Assembly (NCBI GenBank): GCA_023664685.1
Contig: JAMPFC010000005.1
Span: 1 to 52,423 of the forward strand
Direction: 5' to 3'
DNA: 52,423 nucleotides
From: Roseburia sp.
GTDB taxonomy: Bacteria; Bacillota; Clostridia; Lachnospirales; Lachnospiraceae
The notes under the pieces: model-generated
What the model was told of the DNA's origin: nothing
The model's database searches: none
Seen by the model: the letters and a program-made list of their open reading frames with translations, nothing else
Made by a program: the position numbers and the translations under genes
Shown: one piece after another, positions 9,088-17,473 of the stretch
How positions within the stretch are numbered: the first letter of the stretch is position 1
Layout of the letters: each line of letters begins with the position of its first letter

Positions 9088-10806
9088 ATGGCAGACCAAA
9101 AACTTGGAACATCATTGGAACTGGCACTCTCTGTCAGTGAGGCGGAACGGGAACAAAGCCAGACATTGGATGTCGGATACGATCCCGATACAAAACGCTG
9201 GGAGCTCATCATCAAATACTCCGGCGACCTTATTCTTCCAGACTATGTCACCTTTTTTCCGCTTTATGGCGGATATGGCATCATCAGCATTCCAGAGACG
9301 TATATTGATTCCCTCTCTGCACTCCCGCAGATTGAGTATATTGAGAAACCAAAAAATCTGGTTCTCTCTCTCTATGAGGCGCGGACTGCCTCCTGCATCA
9401 CACCGGTACAAAACCCGCCCCGCTCGCTGAGCGGCAAAGGCGTCCTGATCGGGATCGTGGACAGCGGAATCGATATTTTTCACCCAGATTTCCAGAACGA
9501 GGACGGAACAACCAGAATCCGGGAACTCTGGGATCAAACCATCCCGGATGAAACAGACACCGGCTACAACCGGGGGCGGATTTTCACAAGTGAAGAGATC
9601 AACCGAGCCATCGCAGGCAACGACCGTTCCTTTCCGAGCAGGGATCTGTCCGGACACGGAACACATGTAGCCGGGATCGCCGCCGGAAATGGGCGCGCCA
9701 GCCGCGGCCGGCAAAAAGGGGTAGCCCCTGAGAGCGAACTCCTTATCGTTAAGCTTGGAAATGTATTCCCGGAGGGCTTTCCCCGGACGACTGAACTTAT
9801 GCTCGGGATGGATTATTGTGTAAAAAAGTCCATCGAGTGGCAGATGCCGCTAGCCTTAAACATCAGCTTTGGCAACAGCTATGGCAGCCACGACGGAACC
9901 TCTCTTCTCGAGACTTACATCGATAACCTGTCAAATATTGGAAGAACAACAATTGCGATCGGCAGCGGAAACGAAGGGAACAAAGGCCGCCACACTTCCG
10001 GCAAGCTCTCCGACTCCAGAACATCCCAGATCGAACTTGCTATTTCCGAGGGCGAAACCTCCCTCAACTTACAGATTTGGAAAAATTATGTGGATTCTTT
10101 CCAGATACGCCTTGTAGCCCCCTCCGGGGCATACGTTATCCTTACCGGCTACTCCTCCGGAACGCACGAAGATGTTCTTGACTCCACCCGCCTCCTGTGG
10201 TATTTTGGCACCCCCTCTCCCTACAGTGTATCACAGGAGATTTACCTTGAAATGATTCCGGCAACAGGAAATTCCTACATACAGAGCGGAATCTGGAAAA
10301 TACAACTGACTCCGGAAGCCATCGTGGACGGAACTTATCAGATGTGGCTTCCTTCCGGAAACTCGATCAACCCCGCCACCAGCTTTCTCGTCCCTACGGT
10401 ATCCACGACCCTCACGATTCCCTCCACTGCCGCAAACCCGATCACCGTGGCTGCCTACAACAGCGACACCGATGGATTTGCTCCCTTCTCGGGACAGGGG
10501 TATACCGGTCTTTCCCTTCCAAAGCCTGACATTGCAGCTCCCGGCGTAGATATACTCAGTACTGCCCCGGGCGGCGGTTACACAAACAATACCGGCACCT
10601 CTATGGCAACTCCCTTTGTGACCGGAAGTGCCGCTCTTCTTATGGAATACGGAATCGTCCAAAACCGCGATCCCTATCTGTATGGCCAGAAAGTCAAAGC
10701 TTATCTGCAAAGGGGGGCAAGACATCTCCCCGCCGAAAAAAATTACCCCAGCCCGGTAATTGGCTGGGGTGTACTCTGCCTCAGAGACAGTTTCCCTAAT
10801 ATTTAA
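9088..10806 (+). CDS. Csp-like subtilisin family serine protease
   Basis: S8 family peptidase, about 572 residues, with a complete triad: Asp in GIVDSGIDIFHPDF (about D125), His in LSGHGTHVAGI (H190) and Ser in GTSMATPF (S505). There is a short N-terminal prodomain-like region, no signal peptide, and a beta-rich insert of about 130 residues between the oxyanion region (SGNEGN) and Ser; this is the layout of clostridial Csp germination proteases, which cleave and activate the cortex hydrolase SleC. The ATG at 9088 follows AGGAG (9076-9080) by 7 bases; an earlier ATG at 9070 has no such site. Starting 14 bases after sigK, it should share its transcript. The assignment to spores rests on this context and architecture. 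Confidence 0.85.
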   Translation: MADQKLGTSLELALSVSEAEREQSQTLDVGYDPDTKRWELIIKYSGDLILPDYVTFFPLYGGYGIISIPETYIDSLSALPQIEYIEKPKNLVLSLYEARTASCITPVQNPPRSLSGKGVLIGIVDSGIDIFHPDFQNEDGTTRIRELWDQTIPDETDTGYNRGRIFTSEEINRAIAGNDRSFPSRDLSGHGTHVAGIAAGNGRASRGRQKGVAPESELLIVKLGNVFPEGFPRTTELMLGMDYCVKKSIEWQMPLALNISFGNSYGSHDGTSLLETYIDNLSNIGRTTIAIGSGNEGNKGRHTSGKLSDSRTSQIELAISEGETSLNLQIWKNYVDSFQIRLVAPSGAYVILTGYSSGTHEDVLDSTRLLWYFGTPSPYSVSQEIYLEMIPATGNSYIQSGIWKIQLTPEAIVDGTYQMWLPSGNSINPATSFLVPTVSTTLTIPSTAANPITVAAYNSDTDGFAPFSGQGYTGLSLPKPDIAAPGVDILSTAPGGGYTNNTGTSMATPFVTGSAALLMEYGIVQNRDPYLYGQKVKAYLQRGARHLPAEKNYPSPVIGWGVLCLRDSFPNI

Positions 10807-10880
10807 TTTCGCTCTGCATAATGATTCCCTTTCGCTAGGCGGCGCTGATCTAAACCCTGTTTCATCCCTGCGTCGCCATG

Positions 10881-12698
10881 CTATATTTCTGGAACCGGAT
10901 CGATGATCATTTCCTCCAAAAATGTTTCTCGGTCAAGGAACGGCGCCAGATCCTCCAACGGAGGAGATACCAATGTCCCATCCTCCAGTCGCTTTGTCGC
11001 TGACTTTGGTTCAAAATTTTGATCGGTAGAAACGATGATCTCGCAGATTACAGCTCCCTCCGTCGCAAATACATTGCTTATCGTCTCTGTCAGTGTGTCA
11101 TTGCTCTCACAACGGAAAAACGGATAATCATATGCATATGCAATCTTCTCAAGATCCGGAAATTCCAAATCGTGGCTCTGCGGGCCGATTCCGACATAAG
11201 GCTCGCCAAAAAAGTTTGTCTGTGTCTGACGGATCGAGTGATACCCGTTATTGTTGATGACAAAAATCTTGATCGGGAGTTTATTCGTCTGGATCGTCTG
11301 CAGCTCTTGAAGATTCATCTGGATACTTCCGTCGCCGCTTAAACATACCAGTTCCCTGCCGCCTTCCGCCACGCATGCCCCGATCGCCGCCGGCAGGTCG
11401 TATCCCATCGATGCGATCGCGGAATTGATAATAAATCTCTGGTCTTTTTTGATCTCATATCCATGACTTCCTACCACACATGCCGAGCCATTCCCTACTA
11501 CTGTCACATAGCCTTCCGGCAAAACTCGGCTTACCTCTTTGATAAAGGCATATACATTTGCCAGTCCCTTCTGCTCATAATGCTTGGGAAGAACGACCGG
11601 ATATGTCTCTTTCCAGTGCGCACATTTCTCAAGCCAGAACGAATCCGTATCAAGTTTTGTATCCCCTAATGCCTCATTCATCATTTTCATCAGTTCTTTT
11701 ACATCTGCACACACAGGCATGTCCACATGGATCGTCGGTTTTTTCAACTCCTCGGCATCCACATCTACCACGATCGTATAAGCCTCTCTCGCCCATGTCT
11801 TAAAATTATACCCGACCTGCCGGATGCTCAACCGGCTTCCAAGCGAAAGCACCAGATCGCTGTTCTGGATCGCAAAATTCCCGGCCCGGTCACCCATAAT
11901 ACCGCCCCGGCCTACATACAAAGGATGCTTGTCCTCGATCAGATCAATGCTGTTCCAACCTGTCACAACCGGAATGTTGAGTTTTTCAACCAACTCACAA
12001 AATTCCGGATAACCACCCGAGATCCGGATTCCGTTTCCCGCATTGATGACTGGTCTCTTTGCCTCCTTGATCTTTCGTAATATTTTTTCAATCGTCGCTT
12101 TGGATGGCTTTACTGGTTTTTCGTCAATACATTCCGTCGGATCAAAAGAGCGGAGTTCTTCTGTCTCGATAAATGCGCCCTGCACATTCAGCGGAATATC
12201 TAACCAACACGGCCCCGGGCGTCCTGTCTGGGCCAGATACAATGCCTTTTCCAGACAATATTTAATATCTGTGGGATTGATAACCATTTCACAGTATTTC
12301 GTCATACTGTCCACTGCCTTACATATATCAAATTCCTGATCTCCCATCGCACGGATCCCAAGTCCGGTACTTCTGGCTGTCGTGTCATAACGAACCTGTC
12401 CGGAGAGAACAAGCATCGGAATCGAATCCAGCCATCCGCCTACTACCCCGGTGATCGCATTGGTTCCACCCGGCCCTGTCGTCACACAGACCGCCCCAAT
12501 TTTATTGTGCATGCGCGCATATGCTTCTCCGGCGATCGCACACGCCTGCTCATGATGCTGATACACACAATGAAGCCCCTCCTGATGCCCCAGACCATCA
12601 TTCAGATGCATCGCACCGCCGCCTGTCACGGTAAATACCGTATCGATTCCATGCTCCACCAAAAATCCTGCCACATAATTCGATAATTTTATTTTCAT
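10881..12698 (-). CDS. Acetolactate synthase-like thiamine-diphosphate enzyme (orphan)
   Basis: 605 residues with the three-domain layout of the acetohydroxyacid synthase/pyruvate oxidase family. The catalytic Glu is at about 50 (YQHHEQACAIAGEAYAR), and the diphosphate-binding GDGS (about 455-458) is followed by INNNG (482). It is not in an ilv operon, no small regulatory subunit is nearby, and the sequence looks unlike canonical IlvB, so the substrate is uncertain: similar enzymes occur in nucleotide-sugar and polyketide-like pathways. CAGGAG precedes the ATG. A cre-like palindrome (TGTAAACGTTACTA, 12758-12771) lies upstream and hints at catabolite control. A TTGACA lies inside the upstream direct repeat, but no good -10 is spaced to it. 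Confidence 0.85.
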   Translation of the reverse strand: MKIKLSNYVAGFLVEHGIDTVFTVTGGGAMHLNDGLGHQEGLHCVYQHHEQACAIAGEAYARMHNKIGAVCVTTGPGGTNAITGVVGGWLDSIPMLVLSGQVRYDTTARSTGLGIRAMGDQEFDICKAVDSMTKYCEMVINPTDIKYCLEKALYLAQTGRPGPCWLDIPLNVQGAFIETEELRSFDPTECIDEKPVKPSKATIEKILRKIKEAKRPVINAGNGIRISGGYPEFCELVEKLNIPVVTGWNSIDLIEDKHPLYVGRGGIMGDRAGNFAIQNSDLVLSLGSRLSIRQVGYNFKTWAREAYTIVVDVDAEELKKPTIHVDMPVCADVKELMKMMNEALGDTKLDTDSFWLEKCAHWKETYPVVLPKHYEQKGLANVYAFIKEVSRVLPEGYVTVVGNGSACVVGSHGYEIKKDQRFIINSAIASMGYDLPAAIGACVAEGGRELVCLSGDGSIQMNLQELQTIQTNKLPIKIFVINNNGYHSIRQTQTNFFGEPYVGIGPQSHDLEFPDLEKIAYAYDYPFFRCESNDTLTETISNVFATEGAVICEIIVSTDQNFEPKSATKRLEDGTLVSPPLEDLAPFLDRETFLEEMIIDPVPEI

Positions 12699-12757
12699 CT
12701 CTGTCTCCTGTTCCTACCTGATATGATCAGGCTTTTATGGCTATTTTGTCCTTCTGA

Positions 12758-12771
12758 TGTAAACGTTACTA
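12758..12771. promoter_or_regulatory. cre-like operator upstream of the TPP enzyme gene
   Basis: TGTAAACGTTACTA matches most of the catabolite-responsive element consensus TGWAANCGNTNWCA. It is about 60 bases before the minus-strand start at 12698, where a CcpA-type regulator could act. Identified by eye and therefore tentative. Confidence 0.35.
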
Positions 12772-12780
12772 TAATGCTTT

Positions 12781-12801
12781 CATATTGTCAAGATAATCAT
12801 G
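12781..12801 (+). repeat. 21-bp direct repeat, left copy, flanking DUF4160 islet
   Basis: The last 16 bases (TGTCAAGATAATCATG, 12786-12801) recur exactly at 13446-13461; over 21 bases the two copies differ at two positions. The copies bracket the plus-strand DUF4160 gene pair, 660 bases apart. Confidence 0.7.
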
Positions 12802-12900
12802 AAATGTTAGCATAAAGAATTTTATGATAGCGATTTGCTAAAAATATGTTATACTATAAATAACATTGTATGGAATATAATTTTTATGGAGGGCTAGCCA

Positions 12901-13173
12901 ATGATGTTTCCGTTCATGACATTAGATGATGAAACAGAAATTACACATTCAGAGTTATTAGATGATGGAACAGTCAAAGTGTATTTAGAAAAACCGGACG
13001 AAACAGACTGTTTTCATTATGCGACCTGCTATCTGCCAGATTATCGTTGGGAGGAGATTGTGGGGTTTTCAGAGGGAGAAATGACCAGATACAGGGAAGT
13101 GATTGAGTCAACAGCCCATCTGATCATGGAGTTTTCCAGAGAGGGAGGATTTGATCATGCCGCAAATTTTTAA
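12901..13173 (+). CDS. Small acidic protein paired with DUF4160 gene
   Basis: 90-residue acidic protein starting MMFPFMTLDDETEITHSELL. I do not recognise a named domain. It resembles the small partner proteins (DUF2442-type in other genomes) commonly encoded next to DUF4160, but the match is not clear. GGAGGG precedes the ATG by 9 bases. It overlaps the next gene by about 17 bases, so the two are translationally coupled. The pair lies on the opposite strand to dhfr and the TPP enzyme gene, is visibly more AT-rich, and is bracketed by direct repeats, which suggests acquired cargo. A toxin-antitoxin or DNA-related role has been guessed for such pairs but is not shown here. Confidence 0.75.
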   Translation: MMFPFMTLDDETEITHSELLDDGTVKVYLEKPDETDCFHYATCYLPDYRWEEIVGFSEGEMTRYREVIESTAHLIMEFSREGGFDHAANF

Positions 13174-13435
13174 AATAGGCAGCTATTGGGTTTATTTCTG
13201 GTCAAATGAAAATGAACCATTAGAACCTATTCACGTCCATATATCTGCAAAAAGGCCAGAAAAACAGGCAACAAAAGTATGGATTACCAAAGCAGGAAAA
13301 TGCTTGCTAGCAAATAATGATTCACATATTCCAGAAAGAACATTGAATAATATGATCCGTATTATTGAAGCAAGAAGCCAAGAAATAATACAAAAATGGA
13401 AAAAGCATTTTGGCGAGATCCGGTACTATTGTTAA
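13157..13435 (+). CDS. DUF4160 domain protein
   Basis: 92-residue protein beginning MPQIFKIGSYWVYFWSNENE and continuing with EPIHVHISAKRPEKQATKVW, a typical DUF4160 signature with an HVH pair. It ends in a basic helix (RIIEARSQEIIQKWKKHF). Function unknown; the family is compact and often found with a small partner gene in variable regions. The ATG at 13157 is chosen because AGGGAGG lies 8 bases before it; a TTG at 13151 is too close to the site. It overlaps its upstream partner. The right direct repeat begins 5 bases after its stop. Confidence 0.85.
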   Translation: MPQIFKIGSYWVYFWSNENEPLEPIHVHISAKRPEKQATKVWITKAGKCLLANNDSHIPERTLNNMIRIIEARSQEIIQKWKKHFGEIRYYC

Positions 13436-13440
13436 CCGTG

Positions 13441-13461
13441 CATCATGTCAAGATAATCATG
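13441..13461 (+). repeat. 21-bp direct repeat, right copy, at dhfr stop codon
   Basis: Second copy of the repeat at 12781-12801. On the minus strand it contains the dhfr stop codon (TGA, 13459-13457) and the bases that follow it, so it looks like the native 3' flank of dhfr and a candidate integration or target-duplication site. Confidence 0.7.
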
Positions 13462-13975
13462 CCCTCTTCTCATACCTCAAAAACTGTCCACACACGCCAT
13501 TTTCGCAAAACCGCTCACCCGCCGAGGCCAGTTTCCATCCATCCATAGCATCCAGATCCGGAAAAAAAGTATCCGCTTCCCTCTCCTCCTCAATCTTTGT
13601 GACCAGCGCCACGGAAGCATATGGCTCAAACTCACGATACACACTCCCGCCGCCGATGATATAAATTTCCCCGGGAACTGTCTGAACATACACCAGTACC
13701 TCGTTTACGGAATGACAGACCGTCCACGCAGCTTCTGCCGGATTCTTCTCCAAAAAATTTGTGCTATCCTCATGCGTAAGGACAATATTTGTTCGGTCAG
13801 CAAGCGGTTTCCCACCCGGAAGGCTTTCCATCGTCTTTCGCCCCATGATGACGATATTGCCTCTTGTCGTTTCCTTAAAAAACTTCATGTCTGTTTTCAA
13901 ATGAAACAATAGTTCATTTTCACGACCGATTCCCCATTTTTTATCCACTGCTGCAATAAGCGCAATTTCCTTCAT
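13457..13975 (-). CDS. folA: Dihydrofolate reductase
   Basis: Reduces dihydrofolate to tetrahydrofolate with NADPH. 172 residues, the normal length. Recognisable parts are the substrate-loop WGIGRENELLFHLKTDMKFF (about 15-34, with the acidic Asp), the NADPH-binding VIMGRKTMESLPGG (43-56) and IYIIGGGSVY (about 109-118). AGGAG precedes the ATG. It follows hflX by 21 bases and is probably cotranscribed. No thymidylate synthase gene is adjacent. Confidence 0.95.
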   Translation of the reverse strand: MKEIALIAAVDKKWGIGRENELLFHLKTDMKFFKETTRGNIVIMGRKTMESLPGGKPLADRTNIVLTHEDSTNFLEKNPAEAAWTVCHSVNEVLVYVQTVPGEIYIIGGGSVYREFEPYASVALVTKIEEEREADTFFPDLDAMDGWKLASAGERFCENGVCGQFLRYEKRA

Positions 13976-13996
13976 ATCGGTTTCTCCTGCATAAAT

Positions 13997-15310
13997 TTAC
14001 ATAATTTGGTTTACATATTCCGACGGTAATGCCGCACGGACAAAAATCCCATCCTCCCGGTACTCTTCTTCCTCGAGATTTCCATACTTCCGGATGATCT
14101 GTATCTTCCCTGCCGCTTCATAAGAAAATGTTTTTTCGATACGGACAAAAAAAGCATTCAATAACTCCTCCGTTTTTTCAAGAAGCAGATCAAAACCAAT
14201 ATGATTTTTCGCTGATATTTTTACCACATGATCACTTTCCGGATCTTTAAAGTCATTTTGCGAATCCGTCTCCGGCAGTTTATCAATCTTGTTAAATACC
14301 GTGATCACCGGCTTATCCTGCACCCCAAGGTTTTTCAGGGTATCGTACACCACTTTCATATGAACCTCATAGTTCTCATCCGAGCAATCCACCACATGCA
14401 GGATCACATCGGCATATTTTGCCTCCTCCAGTGTACTTCGGAATGCCCGGATCAGATGATGGGGAAGTTTATTGATAAAACCAACCGTATCCGTAAATAA
14501 CACACTCTGCCCATTTTCAAATTCATAACTTCTCGTCGTCGGATCCAACGTCGCAAAAAGCTTGTCCTCCTCCAATACATCCGCCTTTGTAAGCGCATTC
14601 AAAAGTGTTGATTTCCCGGCGTTTGTATAACCAACGATCGAGACAACCCGGACTGCATTGTTTTTTCTCTGCTTGCGCATCGTCTCCCGGTTTGTCACTA
14701 CCTGCCGGAGCTGTCGGTTCAGCATGGAAATCCGCTCTCTGATCCTTCGCCTGTCCATTTCCAACTTCTTCTCGCCGGGCCCTCTCGTACCAATCCCACC
14801 GGCACTTCCCGCCGCACCGCCTCCGATTCTCGACAGCGAAGTTCCAAAACCTGTGAGCCGGGACGCACGATAACGAAGCTGTGCAAGTTCCACTTGGATT
14901 TTTCCCTCGTTGGTATTTGCATGTGCCGCGAAAATATCGAGGATCATCACCGTCCGGTCAATAACTTTGCACTGCAGTTCCTCCCTCAGATTGGAAATCT
15001 GCGCCGGTGACAGTTCGTCGTCACAAACCACTGTGTCCGCTCCGGTTTTGCGGATCATTTCCCGCAGTTCAGCAAGTTTTCCCTTTCCAATATAAGTACC
15101 GGGATGTATTCCCTCCCGATTCTGGATCATCTTTCCCACGGTCTCCGCCCCTGCGGTCTGCGCCAGTTCCTCCAGCTCATCCAAGGAAGCCGCCGCATCA
15201 AGAAAAACCTCATCCCCTGCTCTTCTCCCTGCACCTGCATCCTCCCCTAGCTGAACCGCCACGAGGATTACTTTTTCCTTGCTCTCCTCCGTTGTATACA
15301 AGTCTGCCAT
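13997..15310 (-). CDS. hflX: Ribosome-associated GTPase HflX
   Basis: 437 residues. The N-terminal HflX domain has GKGKLAEL and the glycine-rich signature GGGAAGSAGGIGTRGPGEKK (about 163-182). The GTPase domain follows, with P-loop GYTNAGKST (227-235), G3 DTVGF and G4 NKID. HflX binds the 50S subunit and splits or rescues stalled ribosomes, especially under stress. GGAGGA precedes the ATG, and a consensus sigma-A promoter lies just upstream. It is first in an hflX-dhfr transcript. Confidence 0.95.
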   Translation of the reverse strand: MADLYTTEESKEKVILVAVQLGEDAGAGRRAGDEVFLDAAASLDELEELAQTAGAETVGKMIQNREGIHPGTYIGKGKLAELREMIRKTGADTVVCDDELSPAQISNLREELQCKVIDRTVMILDIFAAHANTNEGKIQVELAQLRYRASRLTGFGTSLSRIGGGAAGSAGGIGTRGPGEKKLEMDRRRIRERISMLNRQLRQVVTNRETMRKQRKNNAVRVVSIVGYTNAGKSTLLNALTKADVLEEDKLFATLDPTTRSYEFENGQSVLFTDTVGFINKLPHHLIRAFRSTLEEAKYADVILHVVDCSDENYEVHMKVVYDTLKNLGVQDKPVITVFNKIDKLPETDSQNDFKDPESDHVVKISAKNHIGFDLLLEKTEELLNAFFVRIEKTFSYEAAGKIQIIRKYGNLEEEEYREDGIFVRAALPSEYVNQIM

Positions 15311-15337
15311 CGGTCATTCCTCCCCTCTGAATGCCTT

Positions 15338-15367
15338 ATTTTACCATAGCTTCCTTCACGCTGTCAA
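15338..15367 (-). promoter_or_regulatory. Sigma-A promoter of hflX
   Basis: Minus strand TTGACA (15367-15362), 18-base spacer, TAAAAT (15343-15338), 28 bases before the hflX ATG. Confidence 0.7.
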
Positions 15368-15386
15368 CGAATCCGTTTTCCTGCTT

Positions 15387-15415
15387 TTGACAGCCTTTCT
15401 TTCCTATGCTAATAT
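15387..15415 (+). promoter_or_regulatory. Sigma-A promoter of the NUDIX gene
   Basis: TTGACA (15387-15392), 17-base spacer, TAATAT (15410-15415). It is back to back with the hflX promoter and leaves an untranslated leader of about 80 bases. Confidence 0.65.
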
Positions 15416-15503
15416 AAATACGGAATGTTTTCGTAACCTTTCCCAACCGATGGTTGAGATGGGAAAATTTGTAAAATATATGTAAAAAGAAACGGAGAAA
15501 CCC

Positions 15504-15983
15504 ATGAAATCAAATCTTACCACCCTTTGTTATATCGAAGACAATGACCGATATCTCATGCTGCACCGCACAAAAAAAGAAAAAGACATCAATAAGGACA
15601 AGTGGATCGGTGTCGGCGGCCACTTTGAACCCGGCGAGTCGCCGGATGAATGCCTGCAAAGAGAAATTATAGAGGAGACAGGACTCACCCTCACTTCCTA
15701 CCAACTGCGCGGCATCATTACCTTTTCCACAAATACATGGCCCACGGAATACATGTTTTTGTACACAGCAACGACTGCCAAGGCAGATATCACAGAATGC
15801 AGCGAGGGCGATCTTGTGTGGGTTCCCAAATCCAAGATTCCTTCCCTGAATCTCTGGGAAGGGGATAAAATCTTTTTTAAACTGCTAGACGAGAGAAACA
15901 ATATGTTTTCGCTCAAACTCACCTACCACGATGACACGCTCCAGTCTGCCATTCTGGACGGTGTACCGCTAGAATTACACTAA
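15504..15983 (+). CDS. NUDIX hydrolase (MutT/8-oxo-dGTPase-like)
   Basis: 159-residue NUDIX pyrophosphohydrolase. The NUDIX box is complete at about residues 39-61 (GHFEPGESPDECLQREI, then EETGL), with the metal-binding REIIEE glutamates. The N-terminus (TTLCYIEDNDRYLMLHR) matches the 8-oxo-dGTP diphosphatase subgroup often annotated in Firmicutes, so it may clean oxidised nucleotides; the substrate cannot be settled from sequence. A GGAG site precedes the ATG, and it stands alone behind its own promoter. Confidence 0.9.
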   Translation: MKSNLTTLCYIEDNDRYLMLHRTKKEKDINKDKWIGVGGHFEPGESPDECLQREIIEETGLTLTSYQLRGIITFSTNTWPTEYMFLYTATTAKADITECSEGDLVWVPKSKIPSLNLWEGDKIFFKLLDERNNMFSLKLTYHDDTLQSAILDGVPLELH

Positions 15984-16035
15984 AATTTACTTTTGGATCA
16001 GTATGACAACATTATAAAATCGGGAGGAAATTAGA

Positions 16036-16557
16036 TTGAAGCAAAACACTTTAGTTGAAATCATAGAGGAACAAACAAACCGTGCCTTATGGGAAACAAA
16101 AAATGTAATAGATTGTGTCCCAGATGAATTATGGGATAAAAAATATTGCGAAATGCCTTGTTGGAAGCACATCTATCACATGTTACACTCATTGGATCTG
16201 TGGTATATTAATCCCCGGGATAAAAATTTTCAGGAGCCCGCAATCCATGAAAAAGATTTAAATAATCTGGATGTTTTTTCTAACAAAACTCTTTCTCGGG
16301 AGGAAATCGAACGCTATTTGATCTGCATTGAGAAAAAAATCAAAACATATATTTCTGGCTTAACAGATGAGCAATTATTGGAATATCCGGCAGACTGTGA
16401 ATATTGTAAATTCACCCTGATCTTAGCACAGTTTAGACATCTGCACAGCCATATGGGAATGATTATGGGATTTATTATAGATGATACCGGTTTGTGGCCC
16501 AAAGTTTTGGGGTTGGAAAATCCATTTCCGAGGGGAAAGTATGATAAGTATTTGTAG
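16036..16557 (+). CDS. DinB-like four-helix protein
   Basis: 173 residues, mostly helical, with the DinB/YfiT-type spacing of histidines: KHIYHMLHSLD (about 48-58) and a later RHLHSHMGM. Such proteins bind a divalent metal; some are thiol transferases, but most are uncharacterised. Translation starts at a TTG at 16036, chosen because GGGAGGA (16022-16028) lies 7 bases upstream and no ATG fits. It is 52 bases downstream of the NUDIX gene on the same strand. Confidence 0.8.
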   Translation: MKQNTLVEIIEEQTNRALWETKNVIDCVPDELWDKKYCEMPCWKHIYHMLHSLDLWYINPRDKNFQEPAIHEKDLNNLDVFSNKTLSREEIERYLICIEKKIKTYISGLTDEQLLEYPADCEYCKFTLILAQFRHLHSHMGMIMGFIIDDTGLWPKVLGLENPFPRGKYDKYL

Positions 16558-16567
16558 ATATCGCACT

Positions 16568-16903
16568 TTATTCCATCGTTTTTATCAACCCCTGAATCCG
16601 ACGCTCTGCCTCTTTATAAACTGCCTCATCATCCCTTACTGAAATGATGATAATCTTCATAACACTGCCCTCACAAACCAAATCATACACCACCCGGTAT
16701 CCAAGACTACGAAGCTTTATTTTATAAAATCCACTCAATCTAGATGAAGCAAGATTTCCTAATGGCTTTCCTATCCCGTCTGGCGGAGGCAGGGGATGTT
16801 CTGCTATCTTTTCAATGGCTTTCAAAACCAGTTTCCGCACATATGGGTCTAACTTCCGCAAGTCCCGCTGTGCTTCTTTAATATATTCCACTGTCCATTT
16901 CAT
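16568..16903 (-). CDS. relE: RelE/ParE family toxin
   Basis: 111 residues with the RelE/ParE fold signature: VEYIKEAQRDLRKLDPYVRK at the N-terminus, then GFYKIKLRSLGYRVVYD and a terminal strand VMKIIIISVRDDEAVY. RelE toxins cleave mRNA in the ribosomal A site, while ParE toxins poison gyrase; the YRVVYDL stretch looks RelE-like. CAGGAG precedes the ATG. It is the second gene after the Phd/YefM antitoxin, 19 bases downstream, the usual antitoxin-first order. Confidence 0.9.
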   Translation of the reverse strand: MKWTVEYIKEAQRDLRKLDPYVRKLVLKAIEKIAEHPLPPPDGIGKPLGNLASSRLSGFYKIKLRSLGYRVVYDLVCEGSVMKIIIISVRDDEAVYKEAERRIQGLIKTME

Positions 16904-16922
16904 AAACCGTACTCCTGTACTT

Positions 16923-17249
16923 CTATTCCAATTCCACGTCTACCTCATCCAATTCGCTCTGGCTAATACCAAACTCCTGCATCATCTGCTCCTGCGTCCG
17001 ATTCTCAGATCCATCATAATGTTTCATGCGCTCTTCTGCCTCTTCCTTTAGAATGAAATCAGAAAGCATTTCCATCAACGACTCATACTGTGTTGGTGAA
17101 ATCAGTACACAGGCGGGCTTGTTGTTTTTTACCACAATTTTAGTCCCTGTCGTCTCCACCTCATCAAAAATTTTGTTTGCCTCCCCCCTATTAAATCGGG
17201 AAATGGGAATCATTGTTTTTAGCATCCCTGCTACAGACATCTGCCGCAT
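16923..17249 (-). CDS. Phd/YefM family antitoxin
   Basis: About 108 residues. The N-terminal half is a Phd/YefM DNA-binding antitoxin domain (IPISRFNRGEANKIFDEV, then VVKNNKPACVLISPTQYESL). The acidic C-terminal tail (EEAEERMKHYDGSE, ending ELDEVDVELE) should wrap the RelE toxin. The start is the ATG at 17249 because GGAGGGG stands just before it; a TTG 15 bases upstream is less likely. A consensus promoter lies at 17295-17323, and such operons are normally autorepressed by the complex. Confidence 0.88.
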   Translation of the reverse strand: MRQMSVAGMLKTMIPISRFNRGEANKIFDEVETTGTKIVVKNNKPACVLISPTQYESLMEMLSDFILKEEAEERMKHYDGSENRTQEQMMQEFGISQSELDEVDVELE

Positions 17250-17294
17250 TCCTAACCCCTCCAATCTACCAATAGTCTATCCTGTTCTGTATTT

Positions 17295-17323
17295 ATTATA
17301 CGACGATGTCAGTAATTCGTCAA
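17295..17323 (-). promoter_or_regulatory. Sigma-A promoter of the phd/relE operon
   Basis: Minus strand TTGACG (17323-17318), a 17-base spacer and TATAAT (17300-17295), 45 bases before the antitoxin ATG. Confidence 0.75.
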
Positions 17324-17473
17324 TAAATTTATTGTTGTTTTATCTATAACCTAAATTATATTTCCATAACATAGTATGCATTTTCTTAACATTATAACGG
17401 AGTACCGTTACATATTAAAAAGAGATGTTCCGCAGAAACGGTATATAAATTGTCGAACGTGTTTCATGTAACA

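Noticed and set aside
10745-10770. ACCCCAGCC/GGCTGGGGT hairpin as a terminator
   Set aside because: It lies inside the last codons of the Csp-like gene (NYPSPVIGWGV), and the flanks have no T run; the coding reading explains it.
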